A DNA stretch of 64,000 nt, taken from NCBI RefSeq assembly GCF_032362555.1, contig NC_083506.1:4015501-4079500 (forward strand). Direction: 5' to 3'. The notes beneath the pieces were generated by a model, which saw only the letters and a list, made by a program, of their open reading frames with translations, was not told the DNA's origin and did not search any database. A program made the position numbers and the translations under genes. Source of the DNA: Amyelois transitella (lineage: Eukaryota > Arthropoda > Insecta > Lepidoptera > Pyralidae). Below, piece by piece: positions 1-12,300 of the stretch (position 1 is the stretch's first letter; each line of letters starts with the position of its first letter).

Positions 1-165
1 TTCTTGTTAACGATTGGGCATCATCATCAGCAACTTGACACTATTTGAATCTCAATTTCATCATTTATGGCACTATTTGAATGTGGTCTTTTTAAATTTT
101 TCAAGACTGTTGGCTATGCCTACCCCCCAAGGGATATAGACGTGACTATATTTATGTATGTATAG
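1..165 (+). repeat. Dispersed repeat family A, partial copy
   Basis: This is the tail half of a short dispersed repeat seen at least a dozen times in the window. It contains the recurring words 'cactatttgaatctcaatt', 'caagactgttggct' and 'caagggatatagacgtgac'. Better copies lie at 32905-33135 and 38620-38885. The family begins near 'gaataggaccactcc' and ends in a run of 'tatgta'. It is probably a SINE or LINE tail; I cannot assign the superfamily. Confidence 0.7.
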
Positions 166-201
166 TTAATTTAAGTAATAGTGTGTTATTTTATTCAACA
201 G

Positions 202-310
202 GAGGAAGAAAGAGCGTGTTCACCTGGTGCTAGAAGAGATATTTGCATAGATCCCAAAACTTACTGTAAACTGGGACATTTTCATCTGCTCTTAGAAGAT
301 TATGCTAAAG
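202..310 (+). CDS. Utx: Utx visible exon 1 (start of TPR array)
   Basis: The acceptor 'ttcaacag' precedes and 'gtagat' follows. It reads in frame to [15 protein letters not shown], the first conserved UTX helix region. The preceding exon must end on a codon boundary. The exon ends with one base of a split Ala codon. Confidence 0.93.
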
Positions 311-3300
311 GTAGATAAATTCAGACTTTTTTTATTTATGTATGCAAACCAGAATGCACTGCCTCCACCATTATTATGCTTTGGGGAACGAGGTCCTTTT
401 TCCTACATTTATCAGATGAGAATGATGTCAACTAGATATCGCTTTGACAACCTGTAATCACAAAGCTATGGTTGGGAGAGGAATGAGAGCAGTATCAGAC
501 AGGCAGCCCAAAATAATTTAGATTTTGCCAAAACACTTGGTGCGACTATGCCAGCTTCATAGGGAATTTCAGAGGGTAGAGCTGTCATCACAAAGAGTTA
601 CACTCTTTGCATGGTCGAATGGTTAAACAACCCCAACAAATAAGGATGCATAGATAGATCCTTATTGTCTTCAACTCTTTAAAATAGGACCACTTCCACT
701 CGAATTTTTCTAAGATTTTCCTTTTGTTGCAGCAATGTCGGCATATCAAAAGTTTTATGCACTGGAGCCGGACAACTGGAAGGATCCATTATTTTTATAT
801 GGCTTGGGACTTTGCTATTATCACTATAATGCGTTTGGATGGTGAGTGAACATATATATTTAATTTTGATTAACATTGAATTATTAATATCAATATCAAA
901 GAAAAGAGAGCCATTTGGTTCTGGCACTTAATAGGACTACTCCATTACATCTTATAGGGAGACTAAGGGATTAAGTACATTCATTAGTGCAAGTTTTCAT
1001 GCTAGTTTAGATGCCAGGTAAATATTTTTCCCTTCCGATAAAGATTGTAAAAGTGAATCAGTGAAAAGGCCCATAGACTTGGGATTCTTCTTTGAGGCGA
1101 TGGGCTTGTAACTTGTGACTTAGTCTGAATCTCAATTCTATCATCACTAAGCCATCCAGCTGAACGTGTCTTATTAGTATTGCTGTGATGTGATGTGCCT
1201 GTTGGCAATCTATACCCCTTAAGAGATAAAGGTGTGATATAAAAGTGTTATTATTACCAGTGTTATTGTGCAGTGTATTTATTTTAATATTTTATAATTA
1301 CTGCAAAATAACAGAAAAATAAGTTCGCCAATTTATTTACTACATTGATTATGTTTTCCAATATTGCAGTACATACAAACATTTTTGGTTAACTGCAAGA
1401 AATCCCAATTGGGATAAGTCCGCCATTGTACATGTTCTTTTAAATTCAATGATTGTTTTTTATGTGCAATGAAGAGTTTACAAATAAACATAATTACGTC
1501 TGTTGGATAAAGACAGAGAGAAAGAAAGTTCAGCTAATAATAAATAGATTCAAATATCTAGTGACAGGTTGCTAGCCCAATGGCATAAAAGAAGAATCTC
1601 AAGTTTTTATAGTCTTAAGAAATATTTAAACAGTAAGTAAATAATTAAAAAGATATGTTACTCGGTAGTTCTCGGGGTCAATTTCCAAAAAAAGCTAACG
1701 AAAAAATGTGTTAATAACAAATCGAAAGACTTTTATTTTAGTAATAAAAATTTAAAAAGTTTTCATCCTAAAATCCTTTATTATTCTGTCTACTTAAATC
1801 AGTATACAGGCTGTGGTTCTTATACCTATAATTTTTTGCACTCAACCAAAAAGATGTAATATAAAATAATTGCATTTATCATATGAGTAAAACCTAAAAC
1901 CAAAAAAATTGTGATATCAAAAATAACTTTTCGTTTTTCGCTATTGTCTCTCTCTTGCATTGGTTCAATTGGGATAGGACGTAAATACTGTGACTACTAA
2001 CGTGGAACTAACACAGGTTCGGATTCCATTCGGCATCCTATCGCGCATCGGCCGAAGCGTTTCGTAAATTGTCGTGTCGACATTCGTGATTCACCGGACG
2101 TAGGACGAGCACGCGGGGTGAGGCAGTAATAGGGCTCGCGGGAGGGGGGCGCAGGGCGCGGCTGCGGGGTGCGGGACGGTGCACGCTGCAGCGCGAGGTC
2201 GTCGCTCGCTCGCACGCCGCGCTGCCAGTCGGGAGCGGGATGCGGTGACGTAAACTGCATCGGCGCGAGCCGCGAACGTAGTGTAGGACGGGACGTGTCG
2301 TGTTCGTATGTGCTGTGTGCGTGCTCCGTACCACCCTGTGTGACTGAGTGTTTGTGCTGTTCTCGCTGACAACGTGCCCGCTCTTCACTACGTGGGCAGC
2401 TGCGTCTTCTTTTGCCCACCCCGGATCTAAGGATCTCCGAAATGGTGAGTGCGGTCGAAGCTCCCGGTCGTGTTTTGTTTACGTCGGCCCTCTCACTCTC
2501 ACAACCTGCCGCTCATATCCCTCTATCGCGTCCGCACGCGACTCTTTCTAATGTGTTTTGTTTCCAAAATGTAGACACCTATGTCGACGGCTCCGAAGTT
2601 GGTCCCGTCGAATGGTTACGTTTTGTTAGTGTGCATGGTTTGCTTTTTTGCAGAATTTTTGCAGGTAGCCGTCCGACGTCATCCTCCCCATTCATCGCAC
2701 CCAACGGGCAGATGCAAATTAAAGCTACATTTTAATAAGAAGAGCGACAAGGGTGGTCTCGAACTCGCGAGGGTGGACGGTGCGTGCTCGGTTATGCCTA
2801 GTAAATAATGAGCTCGTCGCCGCATAAAATGTAGGTCGGTGGAGTGTGGCCATAAGCTGCACGCGATGCCATACTGCCTCGCCTCTCCCTTTGGCGTACC
2901 AACTTACCTATGTTTAGTACTTACATGCAGCGCGGTACTTACCTATTGCATAGACTCTTTGTTATAAAACAAGGCACGTACTTTCGCCGGTTCGAAATGC
3001 ACCGGCTTAACGGTGCATTACTTACATACGCGGATGTAAACAATTGACTAATAGAATATCACGTTTGACCTGGTCTTTCAATTGAGTAGAATCATCTTTC
3101 CTGCAAGACAACACAAGTTTTATTATTATTGGCCCTTTCCAATAGAAAGTAACCCAAATCTCGAATTAGGGATTCCAGATTTGGGTTACAGACATTTATT
3201 CGGGCTTACTCACAACTCTTCATCATCGTCACAAGAAGTGTAACTTGATGACTTAGTCATCATAGTCATATTAATGGTTACGTACGAATCATTACAGAAA

Positions 3301-6300
3301 ATCCGTTGACTCATTCAACTCTGTCTTCATTGTTGATTTCGCGCATTTTTCCTGCACGTCATTCATGACGAGCGTAGTGTGACGAATTTATTTGAAGCCT
3401 AAGACCGGAAACATTAATTACATAGTAAGTAGATCTATTCTAAAATCTGGAAAATCCACCTAGGTTGTCAGAAACTCCCAATCGTAACAAACTGTTACGA
3501 CTGGAAGTACTGAAGTTATGCAAGAGTTGAAGTCCAAGTGAAGAAAAATTCCTACGCACAACTGAAGCTTGCTTCTTCGAAACTATTAAATGACAGTGAC
3601 ATGCATATACAAGACACGACAGAAGTCCTGTATTCAGAGAAACTTCGGTTTACTGTATAAATAATATGATAATCTAGTGATGCGTTCAGAATGATAATAT
3701 ATGTAGGTACCTACCTACCTACTTAATTTTTACAAATCACACACATTGTTTGAAATCTGGCAATATTAAAAAAAGGTAGAAGAGATCAGCATTAAGTTTA
3801 ATATAAATCTAAAGTATTCAACCAGCGCAGTTATCTCTTTGTCTTATCTTGATGTGCGTCATCGGAACATTGATTATGGTTATCACGGCTTATAGTATTG
3901 GCTATCGGTCGAGGACCGGTCTCCGTATTATCTACACAGCACTGCAAACCGCTTCCAGTAACGGTATTCGTCGCTGAAGCCCTCTTAGTAACTAGACTTG
4001 CTTGGCCCGTTTCGTAAAACTTGTTCATTAGTATCCGTATACTCTTCTAGTTCTTTTTGTCTATCTTTACCGGAAATAGCGTTTCCATGAAAACAAAAAA
4101 ATGGGCAATCCCGAAAAATATTGGCGTCATGCTAAACAATTATCATTTAAAGATTTTGCTGTTTGGGAAATCACAAATCCAATTTTGATAATATTTGTGT
4201 TAGCGAAAACATTTATTCATATTCTATATTAGGATTCATTTATTCGAAGACCTCAAGAATACTTGAGAATAAAGCTCCAGATTTCTCGGTCAAATTGGAA
4301 TAATTCCTACAAACAACCTACAAACAGAATTTATCCATACAATTTACTTTATCATATTCCATTCGTGTTGGAAATATACTAACCTATTACCTACTATCTT
4401 GTCGGCTTCTACAATAATTTCTTTACGGATTGTTTTACTTTTATTTAACACAATTAGCCCGACATTTTCAAGTCAGCTGCTGGTATTATATCCACGCCTA
4501 GGTAATGTCAAGTCGTTGAATATCGATGGGTATGTGGTAATGAATGCCATGCAAGTAATTGTTAGAGCAGCTTGTGAGGCACGTGCCCGAAGCAGGTGTA
4601 TGCCGGCTGTTACCACACCTGTCATTACATCAGCTGCTTCTTCTACTAGCTTCCTTTGTTCATCTATAAATTAAAAATTGTCTAATTGATGTAACATTTA
4701 ATATTCCTAGTCTCCGAATTATTCCTGAAATTCGTCTTCCTTTTCATGCGTCTGGATTTTATTTGCTTAATACGCAGTCATTAATACCTAAAAATTTCCA
4801 ACAAATTAAGGATAAGTCATTCATTAAATACAATTGGGATGACAGTATTTAACTGCACATGTTCAGCAAGCTTTGTGGAAATGGCAATTAATTTTACTGT
4901 CCCCAGTAAAACTCGGTCTGAACATAGAAAGCTATAAAATTTCCCGACAATCTTGCCAGTTTGTACGACAGTAATTGCATTCGGTAACTTAATTTCACCA
5001 ATACCGGAGGCTGGGTTCCGGTACTACACTGTCTTCTAGCTTATGCAAAGATTTCTCTGGGATGTTTATCGCTATTCAGCCAACGGAATGAGTTCATTAT
5101 CCAGTGACATGTGTATTGCAAAACCGGGCTGCGGCTTCACTCCTGGCCCGGAGTGACAAGTTTTATGACGACCGGTTTATTTATGCGGGCAGACGGCGCG
5201 TGCTCACTTTATATTTATCCATTTATTACCTGCTGATATGCGAGTACATAAACAATTAAAAAAACTCGCTTGTATGTGCATCGACTGATTGGCAATGACA
5301 TTGACCTCACTTTTGCACGACTTCGTTAGCGTATTAGTATTTCGCGATATAATCGGTGTTATGATTTTTTTTATTGATTTATTGTGTTCGTTTGCCTCGA
5401 CATGAGAAGTAACATAGTTTGTATATTGTACGTCCACAGTATAATTACTTTTCATTTGCACTATAGTGTGAAATAATACGTCATTCACAATGAGTACCTA
5501 ACATAAAAAAAAAAAAACTATTTGCTGCTCAGCGACCGGTTCATAGCAACAGCGAAAAATAGCGGTGTATAACCGGAAATCAACTACGAGACTCGCAAAC
5601 CTACAGTATACCTCTATTATGTGAAGTTTCATGGCTATCAAGCATAGCGGTATTCGTATTTAATCTCGTTGATGCAAATTAGGCTGCGACAGGAAGATTC
5701 TGTAATTGCGCAGTAAAGGACTCGGGTCTCCGACCCTAGTCGCCCGAACAGTGCATCTAAGCAAAACCGTGGAAGATGTGCGGGCGGGGCCCACCGTCCC
5801 GTACCTCGTGCCGTGCGCTGCGTCACGTACGCACGAGCCCTTCACGCATAGGATAGAACCGTCCCGAGTTGCGCGCCGTCTCGTCGGGGGCCCGCGCGCG
5901 CATTGAGCCACACCAAACTTCTATCGAGTTGTCTGTAAAGGGCGTATGCAATATTGGTGCTCTACTCCCTTCCACCCGCACCGCCATCTTCGCCCTCGTC
6001 TCGTTTAGGAGCGCTCCGTTGTAATGGTTTGGTTGGAGCGTTATGAGTTCTAACTGAGGGGTTAGCTTTTCAATTTTGTTAAGGCAGTCGCATCTTGTAC
6101 CTAGTTAATTTTCTACTGTATTAAATAGGTCAGGGATTAAAAGTTAAGGGCTAGTGTTGTGGGGACGATGAGCGGTCGTCGACACTAACGGAACGCTATT
6201 TATACCTGCCGCGTAGTGCACCGGAACTCGCTCAGTGCATTCGCTGCATCCGTGCCCGCCTCCGTCCTGTCAATGACCTCGTCAACACTCGCTCGGATAG

Positions 6301-9300
6301 CCGAATGTTAACCTAAAACAAACATTATTCGTTTGAATTAGTCTGAAACGTTATGAACTCCTATTGAGTCGTAGGGCGTAGTTGCGAAACCTCTGTTGCA
6401 AGCAAAGTACCCTTTGGTTTTATTTGGGTTACGTAAGTGTCCCGCCCACTTCTGTAGGGCAGCCACCCACGCAGGGCATAAACTGTGTCAAGCGGCATGA
6501 CCTAGTTTTTGTTAGTACAAACACACCGAAAAATCTGAAAACAAAAGGTAGTCCTAGTGGTTTCGTTTTCAGATGTGTCGGTAGAGATCAGTATCGCTGA
6601 ATTATAATATTTGTTCACATTGAACGTAAGTGAAAACTTATACCTACCAGCGATCAAATTGACGAAGACAATGAAACATGAAACTGGGGAAAGTTTAGTT
6701 GCAGCAATGGAATATTTAATTTTTATCAGTTTTTATTCGATTTATTTATAATCAATGAATTCCAAGTCCGAAAAACGAGCAAGTGTTGACCTGCACGATG
6801 CAATTGCGAAATGTCGATTTTGACCTAATGGAATGATAAAGGCTAGTCGAAAATTGTCTAATTCGCGGTGATAAGCCTCGCAAGAAATCCCAGAGCGATG
6901 GCCGCGGTGGAATTTCCGCGAAAAAAGCTGTACGTCACGTCGCGTCACGGCGGCCGGGCGCGGCGCGACGTCACTTCTGCAAGGCCGACGTATGAGTAAC
7001 CATTTGCTTTTGTTACTCGTTACCGACTATTGTTACCTATTACGGCCATGTCATACTATATCTAGGTGGGCCTGGGTGATAAGTAAGCCTGCTTCTTGTT
7101 TCGGAAGTTCCACGCTCCCTATTTAGATGTTTATTTTATACTATACGAAATAGCACCCAGTCGGTTCAGCGATTACGAGTATTGATAGCTTATCACAATT
7201 TCGTAGATAAAAGCGTGTGTAAGTTGGTACCAACAGAGCTATTATAGTAACGTTGGATGAAATTGTTGTCAATGATAAATTAACAAGTAAATATTTTTTT
7301 TTAACGTCTTTATTTTATGTACTGAAAGAGCATCTAAATAACACAGATTGTTAAATTTAAATGAAAAAAATGACTTTTCATTTGAGGAAAATACTGTGAA
7401 TTTTGCAATGATTACTTATAATTTAGACATCTGTATATAGTTTCATCGTCACGTATTCTGTTGAAAAGGTATTCCAACAAAATAAATTACAAATGTGTGC
7501 TTGTAATTCACACTTCATTTTGTTAGTGAGTGATGATACCAAATAACATTTGCAAATTGCCATAGATATACGTCACTCGTCTTCAACATTCGGGTAATTA
7601 TGTCTTCAACGTTGCTAACACACACCAATGTGTATAAGATAATTATACACGTTAATATCAACAGTTGTACGTTACGCAAGATATGTCAGTACTAAAATAA
7701 AACTAATTTCTGCAAAATCGTGTTACTCTAAATTCTGCCCGCTGTTCCCAGTATATTTGTCACACACGAGGCACATATAAATAACAAGTACCTATAGTAT
7801 CATTCACAGTTCATTGTGTTCACAGGCATATGCAATTAGCGAGCGAGCAGTCAAGCTGTTCTCACGGATGTCTGTCCGAAGTTACTTGTAGCCGACCAGT
7901 TCTTGCGTACAATGGACATTAGAAAGCGGCGGGTGACCGCAAAAAGGGAGTAATGCAAAGCAATAGAAAGGGCTTTGGCTTGCGAGATGCTGTTACGTCA
8001 GTATTGAGCGTTAGGTCTGTTCCCCCCGCGCTTCCGCCGCCGCACAAAGGGCCCGAATGCACGATGTGCGTGTGAAGTCTCGCAAGTATGTGCTAGTGCC
8101 CTAGCTATTGTTCGACGAACAATCTGTGACGTCGACATGACTACGTAGCTTAAAAATTGCGTTCACGAAGGGTTCAACCCTTCCATTCTCTAATGTAAGG
8201 GATGGGGCATAGTTTTTAATTCGGCTGCATGTAAATAAGTATTGGACTTGTTACTACACTTGTGTGCTTCAATCGTATGGGGTTGTTATCAAGGGCACTC
8301 CGCCGATTGTAATGTAATAATAGCGCAGAATGTTCTGTTCACTTTGTGTTAGGGGAACTGCGTCCTGCATGTTTTATACGTGCCTTCGAATGGAAGTTTT
8401 GAATCTAAATATTTAAATGAAAAACACGCAATTTCATTAATTTACAAAGTAGATTTGAGAAATAAATGTAGTTCAAGTACGAATTTGTCATTAACGCGTA
8501 TTCCGTATTCGACGTATGCTTCCTGTCTGTCATCCATCTGTTATACAATGACTATAAAATATGTTTCATGTACCGCAGTATTCAAGGCGAACCTGTTCAA
8601 TAATGGAGTCCGCATAATATTGCGGAGCGCTGCGTTTTTATCGGTGTCATATAGTGCTTGTGTTGCAGTATTGCAACTGCATCTGACATCGGCCGTTCAT
8701 TTCCGCATACTCTTACTTCTCGTGCAGCTTAGGGCACAAGTAAACACATTTTTTTTGTTTTGTACAAAATAATAGATATATTACTTACATAATTTAAAAG
8801 AGCCTATTTATTTATGATAAACTTCAATTTGTTTCTGCATCCTGCAGCAGCTGCATTTGCTAGCACATTTAAATTGACCTTTTTGTCAAGTCGTGTCCTT
8901 TGTTCAGTCAATTTACAACTTGTACAGTCTATTGTCGTGCCAAAGGCGAAAAATGTCTGATTTAAAGATGTTTTCACTGTCTTCTTTGCAAAGACAAGTA
9001 TACTTACGTATGTATATATTTTATTGTTGGTAATTAAATTGAATTTTATTATCCTTACTTAGTTCTTGTGATGCTTGATAGATATATCGATTCCATCAAG
9101 GATTCTATTTCATATTTATTATTATTTATATCTTTCCTGTGGATGAAATACGATCGTGTACAACGGATGACCTAGGTCTCAATAGTACCGTAAGCAAGGT
9201 CTACGCACACATGCGCACATCGCATGCATAATTGCATCACGCGGCGTGAAACATAGCCCTTTATTATCTCTTCATATCTCGCATCGAAGTTAGCATTAAA

Positions 9301-12300
9301 ATGTTCTATACATATAAAAATATTGTTCTCTTATGTTAGGTTAGTATAAGTGGATGGGAACAGGTGGGAAAATTTGCCAGTTGTCAAATTGAAAAGAAAA
9401 TTCACAGTTGTTACCCCGGGGGACAGTGTTACGGGCGGACTACTGGGAATAATCTTAAGTTTTGAGGTAAAGGTTTAATTAGTTCACTAATGTTCAGGTA
9501 AAATTTTCCCAATGGCGTCAAAAGGTAATGATCATGTCATAATTGCTTGGTATATTTAATCGATTGACTCTTATTACATAATCCATAATAACAAAACAAA
9601 TCTTTCACTGAATTATTAGAATTTTGTTTAATTGAACAGAGTTTTAAAGTTCGCCGTGTAAAATAATTTATGTAACATGTTTCGTACGAGTTCGTTTTCG
9701 GGGATTACTGCTTTGTTTTCTTTGGAAGAAAACCAAGAACGTGTCTTTTGTTCTTTTTGTTTTTCTTGTGAAGGCATTTTGCTTGGCCGCACAGTCTTAA
9801 TGAGATTGTTAAAGGAAAATGTCAATCATTGTTTCCGCTGCTTCACCAATTAATTACATACCCGACTTTTACTAGGCTTATTGTGTAAGTACTCGATTTA
9901 ACGATTTAATACCTTTAGTATGTAGATATTAAAATATGGATATGTATATGTGAAACTACCTACGTTTTTAAGAAAATTGATAGTTTTTGGATACTAGGTA
10001 ATACATACGTATGGCGATACTGAAAATACCGGCACATATCAGAAATATCGCTCATGCATGAGATCATTTCGTGTAGGATATTTGCTTATAAGTGGTACCG
10101 AATAGGCCGAAACTGGGTCAACTAGAATGACGCGAGCGATAAACGGGCCCTCATTCATTATCAACCAGTATGGCACAGCTCAAATTGATATTATTTGCTT
10201 CGATATTACCAAATAACACAATATTATACATATTGCGTAATTTGTATTACTTAGATACCAAGGTACCTACGTAGCTTTTTTTTTTATCAATTACTGTGTA
10301 TTACTACTTACATAATTTATGAATAATGTATTCACAACAACACAACTATTACGTCGTCGACGCACTTGGAAATGTTAACGACCTCAAAAGTATGGCCGTC
10401 CCATCTCCAAAATGTGTTTCCGAGAATAGCGGTACAAATATTGAAGTCTCTATTGCCTAGAGACTGCCGTTGAATTTAAGGAAACTCTTTTGAATGACTC
10501 TTGAATAATCTATGATCGTCTTATGGGTCATTATAATATATTATCACCTATAATATTTTGTCATCTACCTCGATTCGTTGAAAAATCTGTAGGAACTTTT
10601 TTTTTATTTTTATTTGATGACTTTTTGAGAAATCTTTCACAAAACCACATACATAGTTCATATTCAAACAAATTTGGACTTTTTTGAAGTTGTTTAATTT
10701 AAAGTACAGAATAGATTGTGTGTATCTAATTTATTCATGTGGTTCGCGCAAGTGCACTTTATGCAGTCGGTTGCCTTGGCACCAAGGTCGTGATGCAATA
10801 TAGCAAAGTGAATTGCAACTTAGTGTTCAATGCATCCATTACATTACGAGGCACGTTTAAAACGTTCCGCCATGATAAAATGCAAGTCGTGACAAAACAA
10901 TACTAGTAGTACCTACATAGGTACTTTAAATTCAAGACTTATTTGAAATGACACAACATGCCCTAGTCTCACGGTCAAGGAGCCCCTGTTTATAGGGAAA
11001 TGGATTATTATTACAGCTCAGCATGAATTCCCCTTGAACGGCGCCTCCGTGGGAAAGTAGAGCGCGGGCATGCGCCAGCGTTATCACGTGCAGTAAACGT
11101 CCACCTCGCGACCGCCGACTGCTTACTTCAGTTATGTAAAGTGAGTGCGATGCTATGACGACGAATGAACTCTATAAATAGCAAGTCAATCCGTCCTTGA
11201 GTCGCGGCGAGTGCAAAAGTAGGTCAGAGCAAGCTACCATGCTAGTGCCCTCGCCCCCCTCGGCCCGTGTCACCCGCGGAATCCGCGCACCAACAGCTGA
11301 ATCGCTGGCCACATTCCATGCCAACACTTCCTCAGTTTCCACAATAAATGCAAGGTTTATTGCCGTCGTCATTGCTTTTAAACTTACTCTTTATTGCTCG
11401 AGTTCGATCTTCTATAATGTCTGTTTATTGGCGATGCTTTTATCTTTATGATAAAAAGCTTCGAGTTTATTCTTATTTAACCGGTCACGAGTCACGATAG
11501 TATGGCTCTGTTAGTAAACAAACTACTTTATGGCTTCAAATCGAAGTCAACATTCATGTTTTATTCTGTATATTTGATCTTTGTACTAACTGAAAATAAT
11601 TGGTCTGCTGTTACCACGTCCATGTTTTAATTTAGAAATTGCGTAGGTGAATTATTTTTTATATCTTGAGTAAGCACAAAACGAAATGCACATTGTAAAC
11701 AATGTTTCATCGCATGCTGTTCAACCAGATGTTCACTCATTCAGCGATTTAAAATTGATTATTTCACGGTACTGGTTTGAATAGCTACAAGTTGAAAGAA
11801 ATTCCATATATATAAATATAATGGTGTATTGAATCGTATACATAATTTCCTTACCTGCCTGATAATGCTATGGTTACGTCGCAGGTAGCTGCCGGAATAT
11901 CGATCCGCTATTGCCTGCCATGGATTATGCTCACATTTATTTTTATGCAGGTACCTACATACTTTTATGTTTGATCAAGTTTACTACCAAGAGATAATTT
12001 CGACCTTCAGCGTTTACCTGATATAGTATAATCTCGTTTAGGTATATTGTAACCGCTACTACCTAGTAGCACCAAAGAGCTGTTACTATTTATCTCACTA
12101 CCTATTGTTATTTTATAAGTCTTAAAACAGACCTAATTTCTTAATTAGATTAACAACACGTTTATATATCTTGCAGCTGGTTATTTCGTATGTGAAATAT
12201 GTAGCTTGAAAATCATTATCAGCGTTCGAATCGGTTATGTACTGCCTTATCGTGCGTTCCGTGCGTGTGTGTGGATGGGCATGAAGCACCTTATCAATAT

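Noticed and set aside
1997..2419. Minus-strand ORFs of 93-140 codons in the 2-kb CpG island
   Set aside because: Arg/Pro/Ser-rich random composition in all frames, explained by GC content. No splice context or similarity.
3708..3725. Short (TACC)n and similar runs such as (CATA)n near 38620
   Set aside because: Ordinary microsatellites. The latter is the usual tail of family A repeats.
6197..6236. TATA plus TCAGT initiator as a firm promoter
   Set aside because: The 37-bp spacing is long and there is no DPE or downstream exon. Kept only as a weak candidate within the GC-rich patch.
8380..8772. 130-codon plus-strand ORF in the Utx intron
   Set aside because: Low-complexity, Ser/Leu/Cys-rich text without motifs, and no promoter or splice support.
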